From Rhodococcus qingshengii (GTDB taxonomy: Bacteria; Actinomycetota; Actinomycetes; Mycobacteriales; Mycobacteriaceae): a stretch of DNA of 64,000 nucleotides. The stretch lies in the NCBI RefSeq assembly GCF_021025955.1, contig NZ_JAJNCL010000009.1, forward strand, positions 186,001-250,000. The letters run 5' to 3'. Of the stretch, positions 52,534-62,111 are shown piece after piece (positions within the stretch are counted from its first letter, which is position 1; each line of letters begins with the position of its first letter). A model generated the notes under the pieces. That model saw only the letters and a program-made list of their open reading frames with translations. It was not told the origin of the DNA and made no database searches. A program made the translations under genes and the position numbers.

Positions 52534-53233
52534 AATTTCCTTGAATGATGTGCTCGGAGCCGGCGCAGGTTCCACCGCCAGACAGCACTCAGTACGTGCT
52601 GAGCTACGCGGTGCATCGCACCAAGACTCCGTTGGAGTGAAATTTTCGGATTGCGCCATGGAGAGAAGTACGGTGACCACTCTCGAACGCGATCGCGCGC
52701 ATAGACCCGCAGGTCTGTATCTCCTGGTGACAGCACAGGAGATACGGGTTCTACATCGAGGCAGTGCCTGAATCGATCGTTGATCGAGGACGACGAATGC
52801 CGGACCGAACTGAGGGCATGTTGTTCGAAGATCGACAGGGTGGGTGTCTACCCGGTTGGTCGGAAATGGGGTGGAACATGGAGATCCTTGCGTTGCGGAT
52901 GAGGAATCACCTCATACGCTGTCGCTTCACGACGCTCCACACCACGGTTGAATTACCTGGGTACATACCTGTTTTTGCGCTTTCGACCCGACCGGTCGAT
53001 ATCAGGCGCCACTTCATTCCACGGCATCTGGTGAAAGAGTCCCAGTGCCTCACATCACTTCTGGAGACGATACCGCGCCTCGGTCACCCGGCACGTCAGC
53101 GTTATCGAGATGGGACATACAGCTGGCATTGCTGCTACACGCCGAACGGGAGACCAGTGCACGTTCCGGCATCGGAAACGCGCGCTGATCTCCCGTCAGG
53201 TCGATCTACTAGCTAGTGCATCTATGGTTTGAG
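52534..53233. other. Gene-poor region upstream of the M23 peptidase
   Basis: 700 bases without a supported gene. It should hold the leader of the peptidase gene. A plus-strand frame at 52764-53216 has poor codon use and no recognisable domain. The only clear structure is the hairpin at 52717-52745. I looked for a ydaO (c-di-AMP) riboswitch, common before such peptidases, and could not recognise its conserved blocks. Confidence 0.5.
52717..52745. other. Perfect 10-bp hairpin in the peptidase leader region
   Basis: GTATCTCCTG, nine-base loop, CAGGAGATAC. On the minus strand it lies about 185 bases before the peptidase start. The right arm contains CAGGAG, so in RNA read from the plus strand it could hide a ribosome-binding site, but no gene starts there. 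Confidence 0.4.
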
Positions 53234-54931
53234 CTACTTCTCTGCTGCGTGATGGGCGGCGATGTATCCGTAAACCAGCCCCTGGCCGATCGTCGCGCCG
53301 GCGCCCGGGTAGGTGTGACCGAATACGTTGGCCGCGGTATTACCGATCGCGTACAGGCCGTCGATGACGCTGCCGTCCTCACGAAGCACGCGTGCATGCT
53401 CGTCCGCCTGCACACCGCCGCAGGTGCCCAGATCGCTGAGCGTCATCTTCACCGCGTAGAGGGCGCTCTTGTCGAGCTGCCGAAGATTCGGGTTCGGAGA
53501 CACTGTCGGGTCGCCGTAGTACCGATCGTATGCACTGCCGCCGCGACCGAACTCCGCATCGCTACCTGCAGCAGCGGCCTCGTTGAACTTCTGGAAGGAC
53601 TCGGCAAACGTATCCTCGGGGAGACCGACCTTGCGGGCGAGTTCGGCCGGACTGCTCGCCTGGTGCGCGATGCCCGACTCGAAGAACGCCTGCGGAAGCG
53701 GCTGACGGGGGAAGATACCGCCTGCGAACACATAGCTGTTGCGGTACTCCTGGTCGAAAACAAACCACATCGACTCGGCCGGATCGCCAGCCTTTTCCCG
53801 TTCGAGCACGCGCTGGCCGAACGACATGTAGTCCGTCGCCTCGTTCACGAATCGACGACCGGTCTGGTCGACGATGAAAGAGCCGGGCAGCGCACGCTCT
53901 GCGAGCATCACCATCGGCGGGCGGCCCTTGATGCTTGCCACCGCGGGGAACCACCAGGACTGATCCATCGATCCGATACCTGCGCCGAGCTCTTGTGCTG
54001 CCTCGATCGCTTCGCCGGTGTTGCCCTCTGCGCCCAGGCTCTCATGCTCACCGAGGCTCTCAGACTGGTACTTGTGGCGCCACTCCATGTTGTGGTCGAA
54101 CCCGCCGGCTGCCAGAACGACACCGCGTCGGGCGGTCACCGTCACTTCACGTCCGTCTTGCACAACAACTGCACCCGTTACGCGGCCATCTTCGGTGATG
54201 AGCCGAACCAACGACGTTTCCGTCCACACCGGGATACCGGCCTGGACCACACCTGCGAACAGGCCGGCGGCGAGCGCCTGACCGCCTGCGATGTATTCAC
54301 GCTTGAGTACGTACTTGCCGTAAACGCCCTGCGCCAGGCGGCGGATGATGCGAGGGAAAGCCTTGCTCGGCTTCTTCACCATCAGGTTCATCCACTTGTA
54401 ATCCGCACCTGTCACCGGCATCGGCAGTCCGGCTTCCATCAAACCGGGCCTCAGGCGACCGCGTTCCGCTCCCAGTACCGACGCGTCGAACGGCAGGCAC
54501 TCGCAGGTACGTCCGGCGGCGCTACCGCCCGGCAGTTCGGGGTGGTAATCGGAGTATTCCTTGGCCCAGAAGAACTTCATGGGCGTCGTGCGGTAGAGCA
54601 TGTCGACGGTGGCCGCACCGTTGTCGACGAAGGCTTCTCCTCGTTGGGCAGGCGCAGTATCACCGACCACCGAACGCACGTATGTCTTCGCGCGCTCAAC
54701 GGTGTCGCCCGCACCGGCTTTCGCCAAGATCGGGTTGGCTGGCATCCAGAACGCCCCACCGGACCGCGCCGTCGAACCGCCGACGTACTGCGTCTTCTCC
54801 ACGATCAGCGTGGACAAGCCGAGCTCGTTCGCGGTGAGGGCGGCAGCCATGCCGGTACCGGACCCGATCACCAGTAGATCGACAACGATGTCCTTGGCTT
54901 GTGTCGCGGGGGGTGCCTGATTCTTAGCCAT
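53234..54931 (-). CDS. FAD-dependent 3-ketosteroid Delta1-dehydrogenase-like protein
   Basis: 565 residues, GAAGGGA eight bases before the ATG. FAD motif LLVIGSGTGMAAALTANELG at about 19-38, VVLAAGGFDHN, and the C-terminal HTYPGAGATIGQGLVYGYIA that holds the catalytic Tyr and Gly of KstD enzymes; DYHPELPGG and FVNEATDYMSF fit the other active-site tyrosines. KstD dehydrogenates ring A of 3-ketosteroids during steroid breakdown. It is not next to other steroid genes here, so the substrate could be different within the family. Confidence 0.87.
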   Translation of the reverse strand: MAKNQAPPATQAKDIVVDLLVIGSGTGMAAALTANELGLSTLIVEKTQYVGGSTARSGGAFWMPANPILAKAGAGDTVERAKTYVRSVVGDTAPAQRGEAFVDNGAATVDMLYRTTPMKFFWAKEYSDYHPELPGGSAAGRTCECLPFDASVLGAERGRLRPGLMEAGLPMPVTGADYKWMNLMVKKPSKAFPRIIRRLAQGVYGKYVLKREYIAGGQALAAGLFAGVVQAGIPVWTETSLVRLITEDGRVTGAVVVQDGREVTVTARRGVVLAAGGFDHNMEWRHKYQSESLGEHESLGAEGNTGEAIEAAQELGAGIGSMDQSWWFPAVASIKGRPPMVMLAERALPGSFIVDQTGRRFVNEATDYMSFGQRVLEREKAGDPAESMWFVFDQEYRNSYVFAGGIFPRQPLPQAFFESGIAHQASSPAELARKVGLPEDTFAESFQKFNEAAAAGSDAEFGRGGSAYDRYYGDPTVSPNPNLRQLDKSALYAVKMTLSDLGTCGGVQADEHARVLREDGSVIDGLYAIGNTAANVFGHTYPGAGATIGQGLVYGYIAAHHAAEK

Positions 54932-55117
54932 TGAACAAATCCCTTCACGTGGTTATCGACGTAGAACGCTAAGGCAGTCGCGGCGCAGAAGGTTCCGGAT
55001 GCCCAGTCAGCGGGACATTGCGAGTGGATTGGCGAAAACAGCTCTTGCCACGGTTCGGGCGTTGTGGCCGTCTCAGCAGAACTACGCCTTGCCCTCGTCG
55101 ACCTTTAGGCTGCTCTC

Positions 55118-55570
55118 GTGACGACAGACTCCGGCATCGTTGACGAAACGCTCGGCACCCTTGTCCGCGGGCACTACATCTTGTCCGACGGCGAGCGATT
55201 GGACGACGACTACTACAGCCTGACCTGCAGCCTCGACGGGCGGGACGTCGGATTTATCGCCCACTCACTCGAGCCTGACGCCGTACGCGGCATGCTTCCC
55301 CGCCTACGCCACGTCTTCGAGCAGCACCAGGCTCTTCATCGTCTGGCTGTCGAAGCGATTGGCAGCGAATTCAGCGAAGAAGCTCCGTCACAGGACGAAG
55401 TGATCGATGCACTGCGCGATTTGGTGCTCGGGTCCGTCGAGGTCTTTCCCGACAACCACGTCGTCCTTGGCCTGACAGACTCGTGCGGTTTGCATTTCAT
55501 GGACGGGTACTGGCCGGCGGTTCGTTTCAACAGCGACGATGGCGTCGTCGAAGTGACTGTCGAATCCTGA
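55118..55570 (+). CDS. Hypothetical protein
   Basis: 150 residues, GTG start. Alternating strands and helices: GHYILSDGERLDDDYYSLTC, EPDAVRGMLPRLRHVFEQHQAL, and SVEVFPDNHVVLGLTDSCGLH with GYWPAVRFN near the end. No signal or membrane helix. Divergent from the KstD-like gene. No family recognised. Confidence 0.65.
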   Translation: MTTDSGIVDETLGTLVRGHYILSDGERLDDDYYSLTCSLDGRDVGFIAHSLEPDAVRGMLPRLRHVFEQHQALHRLAVEAIGSEFSEEAPSQDEVIDALRDLVLGSVEVFPDNHVVLGLTDSCGLHFMDGYWPAVRFNSDDGVVEVTVES

Positions 55571-55634
55571 CCGCGATTCGCGTCTCAGACTATCTGCGGA
55601 TGTTCCTCGGCACTGATGAAGGATAATCATCTGC

Positions 55635-56183
55635 ATGAAATGGAACACCCCTACCGAGACCGGCTGGTTCGTGAACCTTGCCGAAGGTAGTTCGGCCGTA
55701 TCGATATTCGATCCGTCGGGGAGCATCCAAGGCGAACTGATTCCCGCACCCGACGACGGATTGGAGAGCGTTGCCGACGGGCGGAAGAGGAAACCGTCAA
55801 CAGCCGAGCAGGATCGACCCAGGCTCACATTCCGCAAAGGCCGACCTGCATCACTTCGATTGTCCGACGGAACGATCGGGACCCTGATCGACCAGAAGCC
55901 AAAGGCCATGCGCCGCAAGAACAAGCTGTGCGAAGTCGATATCGCGGGCAGAAGATACCTCTTCGTTCATTCATCGGGCCGAAAGGCAACAGTCCGGCGT
56001 GACGGAATCGCATTGGCTCACATGGAACGTGGGCGATGGTCCGGTAGAAGTATCGTCACCAGAAGAACCCTCACGGCAACGGACACCCTTGACGAATGTG
56101 TCCTGACACTGTTTCAGAAGGTAGTGACACCTGGACGTACCGGCGCCTTCGATCAGGTACTGACCGACCTCAGCAACATATGA
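55635..56183 (+). CDS. Hypothetical protein
   Basis: 182 residues, ATG after AAGGATAATC. Beta-rich, with RLSDGTIGTLIDQKPKAMRR and GRRYLFVHSSGRKATVRRDG, which could be a barrel of the LURP-one/scramblase kind, though that is not certain. Sixty-four bases after the preceding hypothetical gene and likely on the same transcript. Confidence 0.6.
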   Translation: MKWNTPTETGWFVNLAEGSSAVSIFDPSGSIQGELIPAPDDGLESVADGRKRKPSTAEQDRPRLTFRKGRPASLRLSDGTIGTLIDQKPKAMRRKNKLCEVDIAGRRYLFVHSSGRKATVRRDGIALAHMERGRWSGRSIVTRRTLTATDTLDECVLTLFQKVVTPGRTGAFDQVLTDLSNI

Positions 56184-56305
56184 CGTGCGCCACATTCGGT
56201 GAATCTCAACCGCACTCGAGATACTAACTTTCAACTCTTAGGTCCACGGACATGCCTTGGACACAATGAGTTTCACATCTCGGATCGGAAGGCTGAAGCC
56301 AGATC

Positions 56306-57700
56306 ATGGTCAATGTCGACGCTTTGAACACGCTCGCCCAGCGATTGTCGCCGGGTGCGATGATCACATATCCAGATCTACTCCAGTCCTATCGGCAAGA
56401 CTGGAGTTTCGATCCCGCAGCCGGCACGCCGATCGCCGTCGTACGTGCTTCGACGACAGCCGACGTCCAGGAGACCTTGCGCTTCGCCAACAGTCACAAT
56501 GTCCCGGTCATTCCACGGGGCGCCGGCACGAGCGTCGTCGGCGGATCCACCGCCGTCGACGGCGCTATCACCCTCAGCCTCGAGCGAATGAAATCTATTC
56601 GAGTGGACGTCTCGTCACGAACCGCGATCGTCGAACCAGGGGCAATCACCAATGACGTCAAGGCTGTTGCCGCGCGCGAAGGTTTGTACTATCCACCAGA
56701 CCCGTCGTCTTATGAAATCTGTTCCATCGGCGGTAATGCCGCCACCAACGCAGGCGGACCGTGCTGCATAAAATACGGCGTCACCAGTGATTACATCCTG
56801 GGTATGACGGTTGTGCTGCCTGACGGATCCGTCGCCGACCTGGGCGGAAAACGGATCAAAGACAGCCCAGGGCTTGCATTGACCAAGCTATTCGTCGGCA
56901 GTGAAGGAACGCTCGGTGTGATAACCGAACTGACGCTGCGACTCATCCCCCAGCCTCCGACTCCCCACACATTGGTGGCCTTCTTTCCACTCATGGCCGA
57001 CGCAGTTGCCGCTGCCCGAGATATCACAAGTTCCATACGCCCTTCAGAACTCGAAATCCTCGACAACGCAGCCATCAAGGTGGCGGAAGACTTCCTCAAC
57101 ATGGAACTGGACACCGATGCCGGAGCACTCCTGATCGGGCGATCCGACGCCGGTAACGGCGCAGAGACAGAGATGAAATTGATGAGCACTCTCTGCGAAA
57201 AGCATCGAGCCACAGCTACATACGCTACCGACGACCCTCACGAAGGCGAACTGTTCATCCGCCCCCGCTATGCCGTTTACGAAGCCTTCGAGAAGAAAGG
57301 GGTGGTCATCGGCGACGACGTCGCGGTACCCATCGACAGACTCCCCGAGCTCACCGACGGTATAGCCGACATCGCGAAGCGCTACAGCACCACCATCGTC
57401 AGCTACACCCACGCCGCCGACGAGCTCACGCACCCAGTCCTCAACTACCCCATCGGAGACGTGGCCGCCGCTGAATCCGCCTCCGCGGCACGACAAGAAA
57501 TCTATCAACTCGTGAGCACTCTGGGCGGATTCGCAGCAACAGAATATGGTGTAGGACAAGATAAACGAGATCGCTTGTCGAACTCGCTCGATCCCGTCGT
57601 CAGCAAACTGAACATGACCATCAAGAACGCTGTCGACCCCAACAACATCTTGAATCCGCGCGTTCTGATCCCCTCGAGCGGTTCGACGGACGGCATCTGA
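56306..57700 (+). CDS. FAD-binding oxidase, glycolate oxidase subunit GlcD type
   Basis: 464 residues, start taken at 56306. Vanillyl-alcohol-oxidase fold: FAD domain about 40-215 with PVIPRGAGTSVVGGSTAVDG (diphosphate binding), SSYEICSIGGNAATNAGGPC and FVGSEGTLGVITELTLRL. C-terminal cap ends EYGVGQDKRDRL and NAVDPNNILNPRVLIP, the family tail. Oxidises a 2-hydroxyacid such as glycolate or D-lactate. No GlcE/GlcF partner is adjacent, so it may work alone as in D-lactate dehydrogenases. Confidence 0.93.
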   Translation: MVNVDALNTLAQRLSPGAMITYPDLLQSYRQDWSFDPAAGTPIAVVRASTTADVQETLRFANSHNVPVIPRGAGTSVVGGSTAVDGAITLSLERMKSIRVDVSSRTAIVEPGAITNDVKAVAAREGLYYPPDPSSYEICSIGGNAATNAGGPCCIKYGVTSDYILGMTVVLPDGSVADLGGKRIKDSPGLALTKLFVGSEGTLGVITELTLRLIPQPPTPHTLVAFFPLMADAVAAARDITSSIRPSELEILDNAAIKVAEDFLNMELDTDAGALLIGRSDAGNGAETEMKLMSTLCEKHRATATYATDDPHEGELFIRPRYAVYEAFEKKGVVIGDDVAVPIDRLPELTDGIADIAKRYSTTIVSYTHAADELTHPVLNYPIGDVAAAESASAARQEIYQLVSTLGGFAATEYGVGQDKRDRLSNSLDPVVSKLNMTIKNAVDPNNILNPRVLIPSSGSTDGI

Positions 57701-57864
57701 GGCCGCTACAGGTATCGAATAGCGACGAGTACCTGAATTCTCCTGTGCAACCGGATATGGTGAGGCTGTCGTCTTCAATGCGGCGGTGCAAGAAGGGAAG
57801 TTACGACCAAGACGTTATGCCGGGGAATAAGCAAATCACCTGGATATGGCTGGAGGCCTCCGTG

Positions 57865-58287
57865 ATGAATCTCGTTCGCCGACTGAGCGTCTGCGCATCC
57901 GTCGTGATCACGTCGGCTCTGACGTCGGTAGCGCTCGCATCCGCTTCGGTGACCATTCCATTCCAGATCAACCCTGCGCCGTACGGCAACCCGAACGGCA
58001 GCTTCGACGCGCCGGCGGTCCGCTGCGTAGCTGTAGTCGGCGAACTACCCGGCACGGTGACGATCACCGGGGGCAAGGAAGACCGCTGGGGATGCCTGCT
58101 CTCGTCCGAAGTGCGCTGGCTGAACCTTTCGACCGGGGTCTCCGGCTCCGCTCGTCTCTCGGACGGTCTGAACGGAGTCCCGGCAGGGGCGATCGTGCAG
58201 ACGGGGACCGGTCAAGTCGCTGTCGCCGTGATGTCTGTGGCCGGATCCATCATCACCCCAGGTGTCGCATCGTTCTACGTGCCGTAG
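57865..58287 (+). CDS. Small secreted hypothetical protein
   Basis: 140 residues from ATG with GGAGG at eight bases. Signal peptide (RRLSVCASVVITSALTSVALASA), then a mature part rich in Gly, Val and small residues with two cysteines (VRCVAVVGE and WGCLLSSE) that could form a disulfide. Beta-rich, of the type often called an actinobacterial secreted protein of unknown function. Confidence 0.8.
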   Translation: MNLVRRLSVCASVVITSALTSVALASASVTIPFQINPAPYGNPNGSFDAPAVRCVAVVGELPGTVTITGGKEDRWGCLLSSEVRWLNLSTGVSGSARLSDGLNGVPAGAIVQTGTGQVAVAVMSVAGSIITPGVASFYVP

Positions 58288-58385
58288 CACCAGAACTCCG
58301 CATCGCGGACGCGGTGGGGCCTAAGGTCCTGTTTACCGACCCGTCATCCCGGTTAGCCTGAAAAGACGCTACCGAGAGGACTCTC

Positions 58386-59636
58386 ATGACCTCGTCAGTG
58401 CACGAAACGATCGCAGTGGATCTGGATATGATCGACCTGTACAAAGACCTCCACGGCAACCCGGAACTTGGATTTCACGAGCATCGAACATCCAGGCTGG
58501 TGGAAGGACATTTGACAGCACTGGGATTCGACACGACTACCGGCGTCGGGACTACCGGAGTCGTCGGAGTCCTGATGAACGGAGCGGGCCCCACAGCGCT
58601 GCTGCGTGCGGACATGGATGCCCTCCCGGTTCGGGAAGAAACCGGATTGGACTACGCCAGCACCGTGACAACGACCGACGATCAGGGAAAGACCGTCTCG
58701 GTCAGCCACGCGTGCGGCCATGACCTGCATACGACCTGTTTACTCGGTGCAGCCCGGATCCTCTCGCAGGACACGACGACCTGGTCCGGCACTCTTGTCC
58801 TCGTCTTCCAACCGGCCGAGGAACTTGGCGCGGGTGCGCAAGCCATGGTCGACGACGGACTGTTCGAGCGATTCCCGAAGCCCGACATCGTTCTCGGCCA
58901 ACACGTATCGCCGCTACCGGCAGGCACGATCGCCGGGCACGCCGGCCCCTCGTATGCGGGATCGGACTCACTTCGTGTGAGACTGGTCGGAAAGGGCGCC
59001 CACGGATCTATGCCGGAGAACTCGGTCGATCCCGTGGTCATGGCAGCCGAAACCGTGTTGCGTTTGCAAACTGTCATCTCACGCGAGGTCCCGAGTACTG
59101 CCACAGCTGTCCTCACCGTCGGCTCCATCCATGCTGGAGATGCCGCCAACGTCATTCCCGGCGAAGCAGAACTGCAACTCAACATCCGCAGCTACGACGC
59201 CGGTGTGCGTCAGCGCATCCTGGACAGCGTCGACCGCATCGTCCAGGGCGAAGCGGCCACCGCCGGCGCACCCACCCCACCGACCATCACCGAGACGGAG
59301 CACTTTCCGATCGTCGTCAATGACCCGGCGGCGCTGGACAAGACACTTGATGCGTTTGCAGAATGGTTGGGGACGAACAAGATTCTCGATCCCGGCGCAG
59401 GAGCAGGTAGTGAAGACGTCGGCATTCTCGCGACCAGTGCCGTTGCGCCACTGTCGTACTGGTTGTTGGGCGGTACCGACCCTTCACTGTTCACGACAGG
59501 TGACATGACCGATCCGGCTTTGCGAAAGGTGCCGTCGAACCACTCTCCGCACTACGCTCCCGTGATCGAGCCGACCCTGACAATCGGTGTGAACGCCTTG
59601 GTCGTCGCGGCCAGGACGTGGCTCCCAACTCCCTAG
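58386..59636 (+). CDS. M20-family amidohydrolase
   Basis: 416 residues. Zinc-site motifs in order: LRADMDALPVREETG, VSHACGHDLHTTCLLGAAR (the CGHD site), VFQPAEELGAGAQAMVDDG and VLGQHVSPLPAGTI, then the dimer domain with NVIPGEAELQLNIRS. Family enzymes hydrolyse N-acyl amino acids or aromatic amides. Its 3' end overlaps the convergent MFS gene by 153 bases as read. Confidence 0.94.
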   Translation: MTSSVHETIAVDLDMIDLYKDLHGNPELGFHEHRTSRLVEGHLTALGFDTTTGVGTTGVVGVLMNGAGPTALLRADMDALPVREETGLDYASTVTTTDDQGKTVSVSHACGHDLHTTCLLGAARILSQDTTTWSGTLVLVFQPAEELGAGAQAMVDDGLFERFPKPDIVLGQHVSPLPAGTIAGHAGPSYAGSDSLRVRLVGKGAHGSMPENSVDPVVMAAETVLRLQTVISREVPSTATAVLTVGSIHAGDAANVIPGEAELQLNIRSYDAGVRQRILDSVDRIVQGEAATAGAPTPPTITETEHFPIVVNDPAALDKTLDAFAEWLGTNKILDPGAGAGSEDVGILATSAVAPLSYWLLGGTDPSLFTTGDMTDPALRKVPSNHSPHYAPVIEPTLTIGVNALVVAARTWLPTP

Positions 59637-60878
59637 GGTGTTGCGGGTCCGCAATCGATCGACCGTCCACACGATCAAGGCTGCAAACGCGTAGGCGCCG
59701 CCGAGAAAACTTGCAGCGCCCCACCCTGCCGCGTCGAAAACCATAGTGGTGGAAACCGCCCCAGCCGCGCTGCCCAACGAATAGAACACCATGTAACTAC
59801 CGATGATCTGCCCCGACGATTCCGGCGTGTTCGCGACGATCAGATTCTGGCTCGTGACATGAACAGCCTGCACGGCAAAGTCCAACGCAACAACACCGAC
59901 TACGAGTAACACCAGCGAGTGCGTCGCCTGCGCGTTGAATACCCACGACAGCAAGAGAACGACCAACGACGCCCCGGTGACGCGTTGCGCTTTGCCTTGA
60001 TCGGCCCACCGGCCGGCACCGACCGCGCCCAATGCTCCGACCAATCCTGCGATTCCGAAGAGCCCGATCTGTGTGGTCGACAACCGCCATGGTTCCTCAC
60101 TCAACGGCAGGGCCATTCCGCTCCACAAAGCACCAAAGGACGCGAAAAGGAACAAGGCGATCAGTGCCCGGGTGCGAAACAGTCGGTTCGTAAGAGTCAA
60201 TGTCACGACAGACCCCATTGCGCGCACGTACGAACGCCTATCGGGTTGCGAACGAGGATCTTTCGGCAGCATCGTCAACGCGACGGCCGCGACCAGTACC
60301 GAAATGAAAGTGGATCCCGCGTAGACCGCCCGCCAGCCTGCCAGATCCGCAACTGCGCCGGCGACAGTCCGAGCGAGGATGATGCCGACGACAACGCCGC
60401 TGGTGATGACACCGATGTTTGCGCCCCGCTCGTCCGGGTCACTGATTGCCGCAGCGTAGGCAACTATGACTTGAACAACTACCGAGAACGTGCCTGCGAC
60501 CGCCATCCCGATCAACAGCTGCAGATTCGTGGTGGCCAGAGCAACAAGGATCGTTCCCGTTGCAGCAGAGACGATCTGGATTGCGATCAATTTCTTTCGA
60601 TTCACGAGATCGCTCAGTGGCACCAACACGATCAACCCCACCACATAACCGAGTTGGGCGAGTGCGACTACGAAACCGAAGCCGGCCGGAGGAATGGAAA
60701 GATCCGAGCCGATTTGCCCGAGGAGCGGCTGTGCGTAGTAGATATTGGCTACCGAGACCCCGCAGAGCACTGCGAGCAACAGGCGAAGTCCGCGAGGCAT
60801 TTTCAACCTGCCCCGTGCGTTCTCGACAGCATGACGTGCAGTCACTTCCACCTCAACTTGGTTGCGTTTTGATACCAT
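59484..60878 (-). CDS. MFS transporter with an unusual C-terminal extension
   Basis: 464 residues as read. Twelve hydrophobic segments from about residue 30; VANIYYAQPLLGQIGSDL and VGLIVLVPLSDLVNRKKLI are characteristic of the Bcr/NepI-like drug and nucleoside exporters. Translation from an ATG at 60800 (after CAGGTTG) would be more typical and leave the inverted repeat in a promoter. The last 50 residues, RTRNTLGSWEPRPGRDDQG onward, run antisense through the amidohydrolase gene and have no membrane character, so the normal stop seems lost. Confidence 0.85.
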   Translation of the reverse strand: MVSKRNQVEVEVTARHAVENARGRLKMPRGLRLLLAVLCGVSVANIYYAQPLLGQIGSDLSIPPAGFGFVVALAQLGYVVGLIVLVPLSDLVNRKKLIAIQIVSAATGTILVALATTNLQLLIGMAVAGTFSVVVQVIVAYAAAISDPDERGANIGVITSGVVVGIILARTVAGAVADLAGWRAVYAGSTFISVLVAAVALTMLPKDPRSQPDRRSYVRAMGSVVTLTLTNRLFRTRALIALFLFASFGALWSGMALPLSEEPWRLSTTQIGLFGIAGLVGALGAVGAGRWADQGKAQRVTGASLVVLLLSWVFNAQATHSLVLLVVGVVALDFAVQAVHVTSQNLIVANTPESSGQIIGSYMVFYSLGSAAGAVSTTMVFDAAGWGAASFLGGAYAFAALIVWTVDRLRTRNTLGSWEPRPGRDDQGVHTDCQGRLDHGSVVRRVVRRHLSQSRIGHVTCREQ

Positions 60879-60914
60879 TTGGAGGCTACGTCAATACAGT
60901 TTCAAAACGCAACC
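60860..60914. promoter_or_regulatory. 13-bp inverted repeat between the MFS and HxlR genes
   Basis: GGTTGCGTTTTGA (60860-60872) and TCAAAACGCAACC (60902-60914), perfect, 42 bases apart centre to centre (about four helical turns). Typical of two half-sites bound by a dimeric HxlR regulator in a divergent promoter. Confidence 0.7.
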
Positions 60915-60927
60915 AATGAGGAACTCG

Positions 60928-61377
60928 ATGCCGGATCGCACACAATGGACGGACCCGCACTGCCCGACGGCCCGAGCGGCCGACATCATCGGCGACAGAT
61001 GGTCGCTGTTGATCGTGCGTGACGCCTTCGACGGGTCATCGAGATTCAGTCAGTTTCAACGAAACCTGGGCATCGCAAAGAACATTCTCACGGACAGGCT
61101 CAAAGTCCTTGTCGAGCAGGGAATCTTCGAAGTCCAACCGAACGCGCAAGGTACCCGCAACGAGTACATCCTGACCGAACGCGGTATGGATCTGTTCATC
61201 GTGATCACTAGCCTGCGACAGTGGGGAGAGCGTCACGCCTTCGATGACGGTGAGCCACACTCGATCTTGATCGACGACACCACGGGCGATCCGGTTCCCA
61301 GGCTTCGACTGATCAACGCGCGGAATATCGACCTGGACCCCACAAGTACACACGTGGAGAAGGTCGAGGAAGGTTGA
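60928..61377 (+). CDS. HxlR-family transcriptional regulator
   Basis: 149 residues from ATG with GAGGA at five bases. Winged helix about 12-100: CPTARAADIIGDRWSLLIVRDAF, SRFSQFQRNLGIAKNILTDRL and EYILTERGMDLFIVI. HxlR proteins are small dimeric repressors or activators that react to reactive chemicals or redox changes and usually control a divergent gene, here the MFS exporter. The inverted repeat between them is the likely operator. Confidence 0.94.
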   Translation: MPDRTQWTDPHCPTARAADIIGDRWSLLIVRDAFDGSSRFSQFQRNLGIAKNILTDRLKVLVEQGIFEVQPNAQGTRNEYILTERGMDLFIVITSLRQWGERHAFDDGEPHSILIDDTTGDPVPRLRLINARNIDLDPTSTHVEKVEEG

Positions 61378-61400
61378 CTCGCAACTCGCCAGATTGATAG

Positions 61401-62003
61401 ATGAGCGCGCGGGATTCGAAGTACGCGCATACTCCGATCATGACTGTCGATCTCGAGTTTTCCTGGCCACAGTTTCTCTGGATTGTATTCATCTTCGTCG
61501 GCGTGCCCACAATCATCGGCGCGGGCATCATCTGGACGATCTGGCGTTCCGAACGAACTGGCCTGGAGCACTCCACGACCGCCCACGGCGCCGGGCACAC
61601 GGGATCGGGCCCACTAGGACTGTGGCGCACCGGCCTATTGGCCTTTGCACTGGGCGGTCTGTCTTGCGTGGGCTGGCTCAGCTGGTCAGCCGACTACAAA
61701 GGCGGAGTCCGCGGCCCCGGCCTGCCTGCCCCGACACAGTTCCCCACCTGGCAGGTCGTTGCCTGTGGACTGACAGTGATTCTGGCGTGTTTCGGTTCCG
61801 CACATTGCTCGCGATGGATGAAGGCGGGCGGTCTGACTGCAGCTGCGGGCACTGCTGCAGGATTCACCACAGCATTCAGTATCGACGCCAGCACCGATGT
61901 CACCGGACAGGCAGGCGTGGGCGTCGCACTGTCCACAATCGGATGGGGCCTCACCCTTACCGCACTGATGCTTCTGCGCGGCAAGTGGTCGCGACGACGC
62001 TGA
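61401..62003 (+). CDS. Hypothetical membrane protein
   Basis: 200 residues (187 from an ATG at 61440). Five hydrophobic helices (about 24-46, 78-98, 115-135, 142-160, 168-190). It follows HxlR by 23 bases, so it may be co-transcribed. Neither start has a strong ribosome-binding site. No family recognised. Confidence 0.65.
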   Translation: MSARDSKYAHTPIMTVDLEFSWPQFLWIVFIFVGVPTIIGAGIIWTIWRSERTGLEHSTTAHGAGHTGSGPLGLWRTGLLAFALGGLSCVGWLSWSADYKGGVRGPGLPAPTQFPTWQVVACGLTVILACFGSAHCSRWMKAGGLTAAAGTAAGFTTAFSIDASTDVTGQAGVGVALSTIGWGLTLTALMLLRGKWSRRR

Positions 62004-62111
62004 ATCTGTCCCTCAGTGCGGTTCACCCGCGGCGCGTTTCAGTGGCGCGGGCAGTGTCGTCGAGGTGACAGTCGAATCTTGACGAAGGAATGGACGTGAT
62101 GCCCAGACGGA

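Noticed and set aside
52764..53216. 150-codon plus-strand open frame
   Set aside because: Poor third-position GC, no ribosome-binding site and no recognisable domain; treated as non-coding.
53216..54877. 553-codon open frame on the plus strand
   Set aside because: Antisense to the KstD-like gene, with no recognisable domain of its own.
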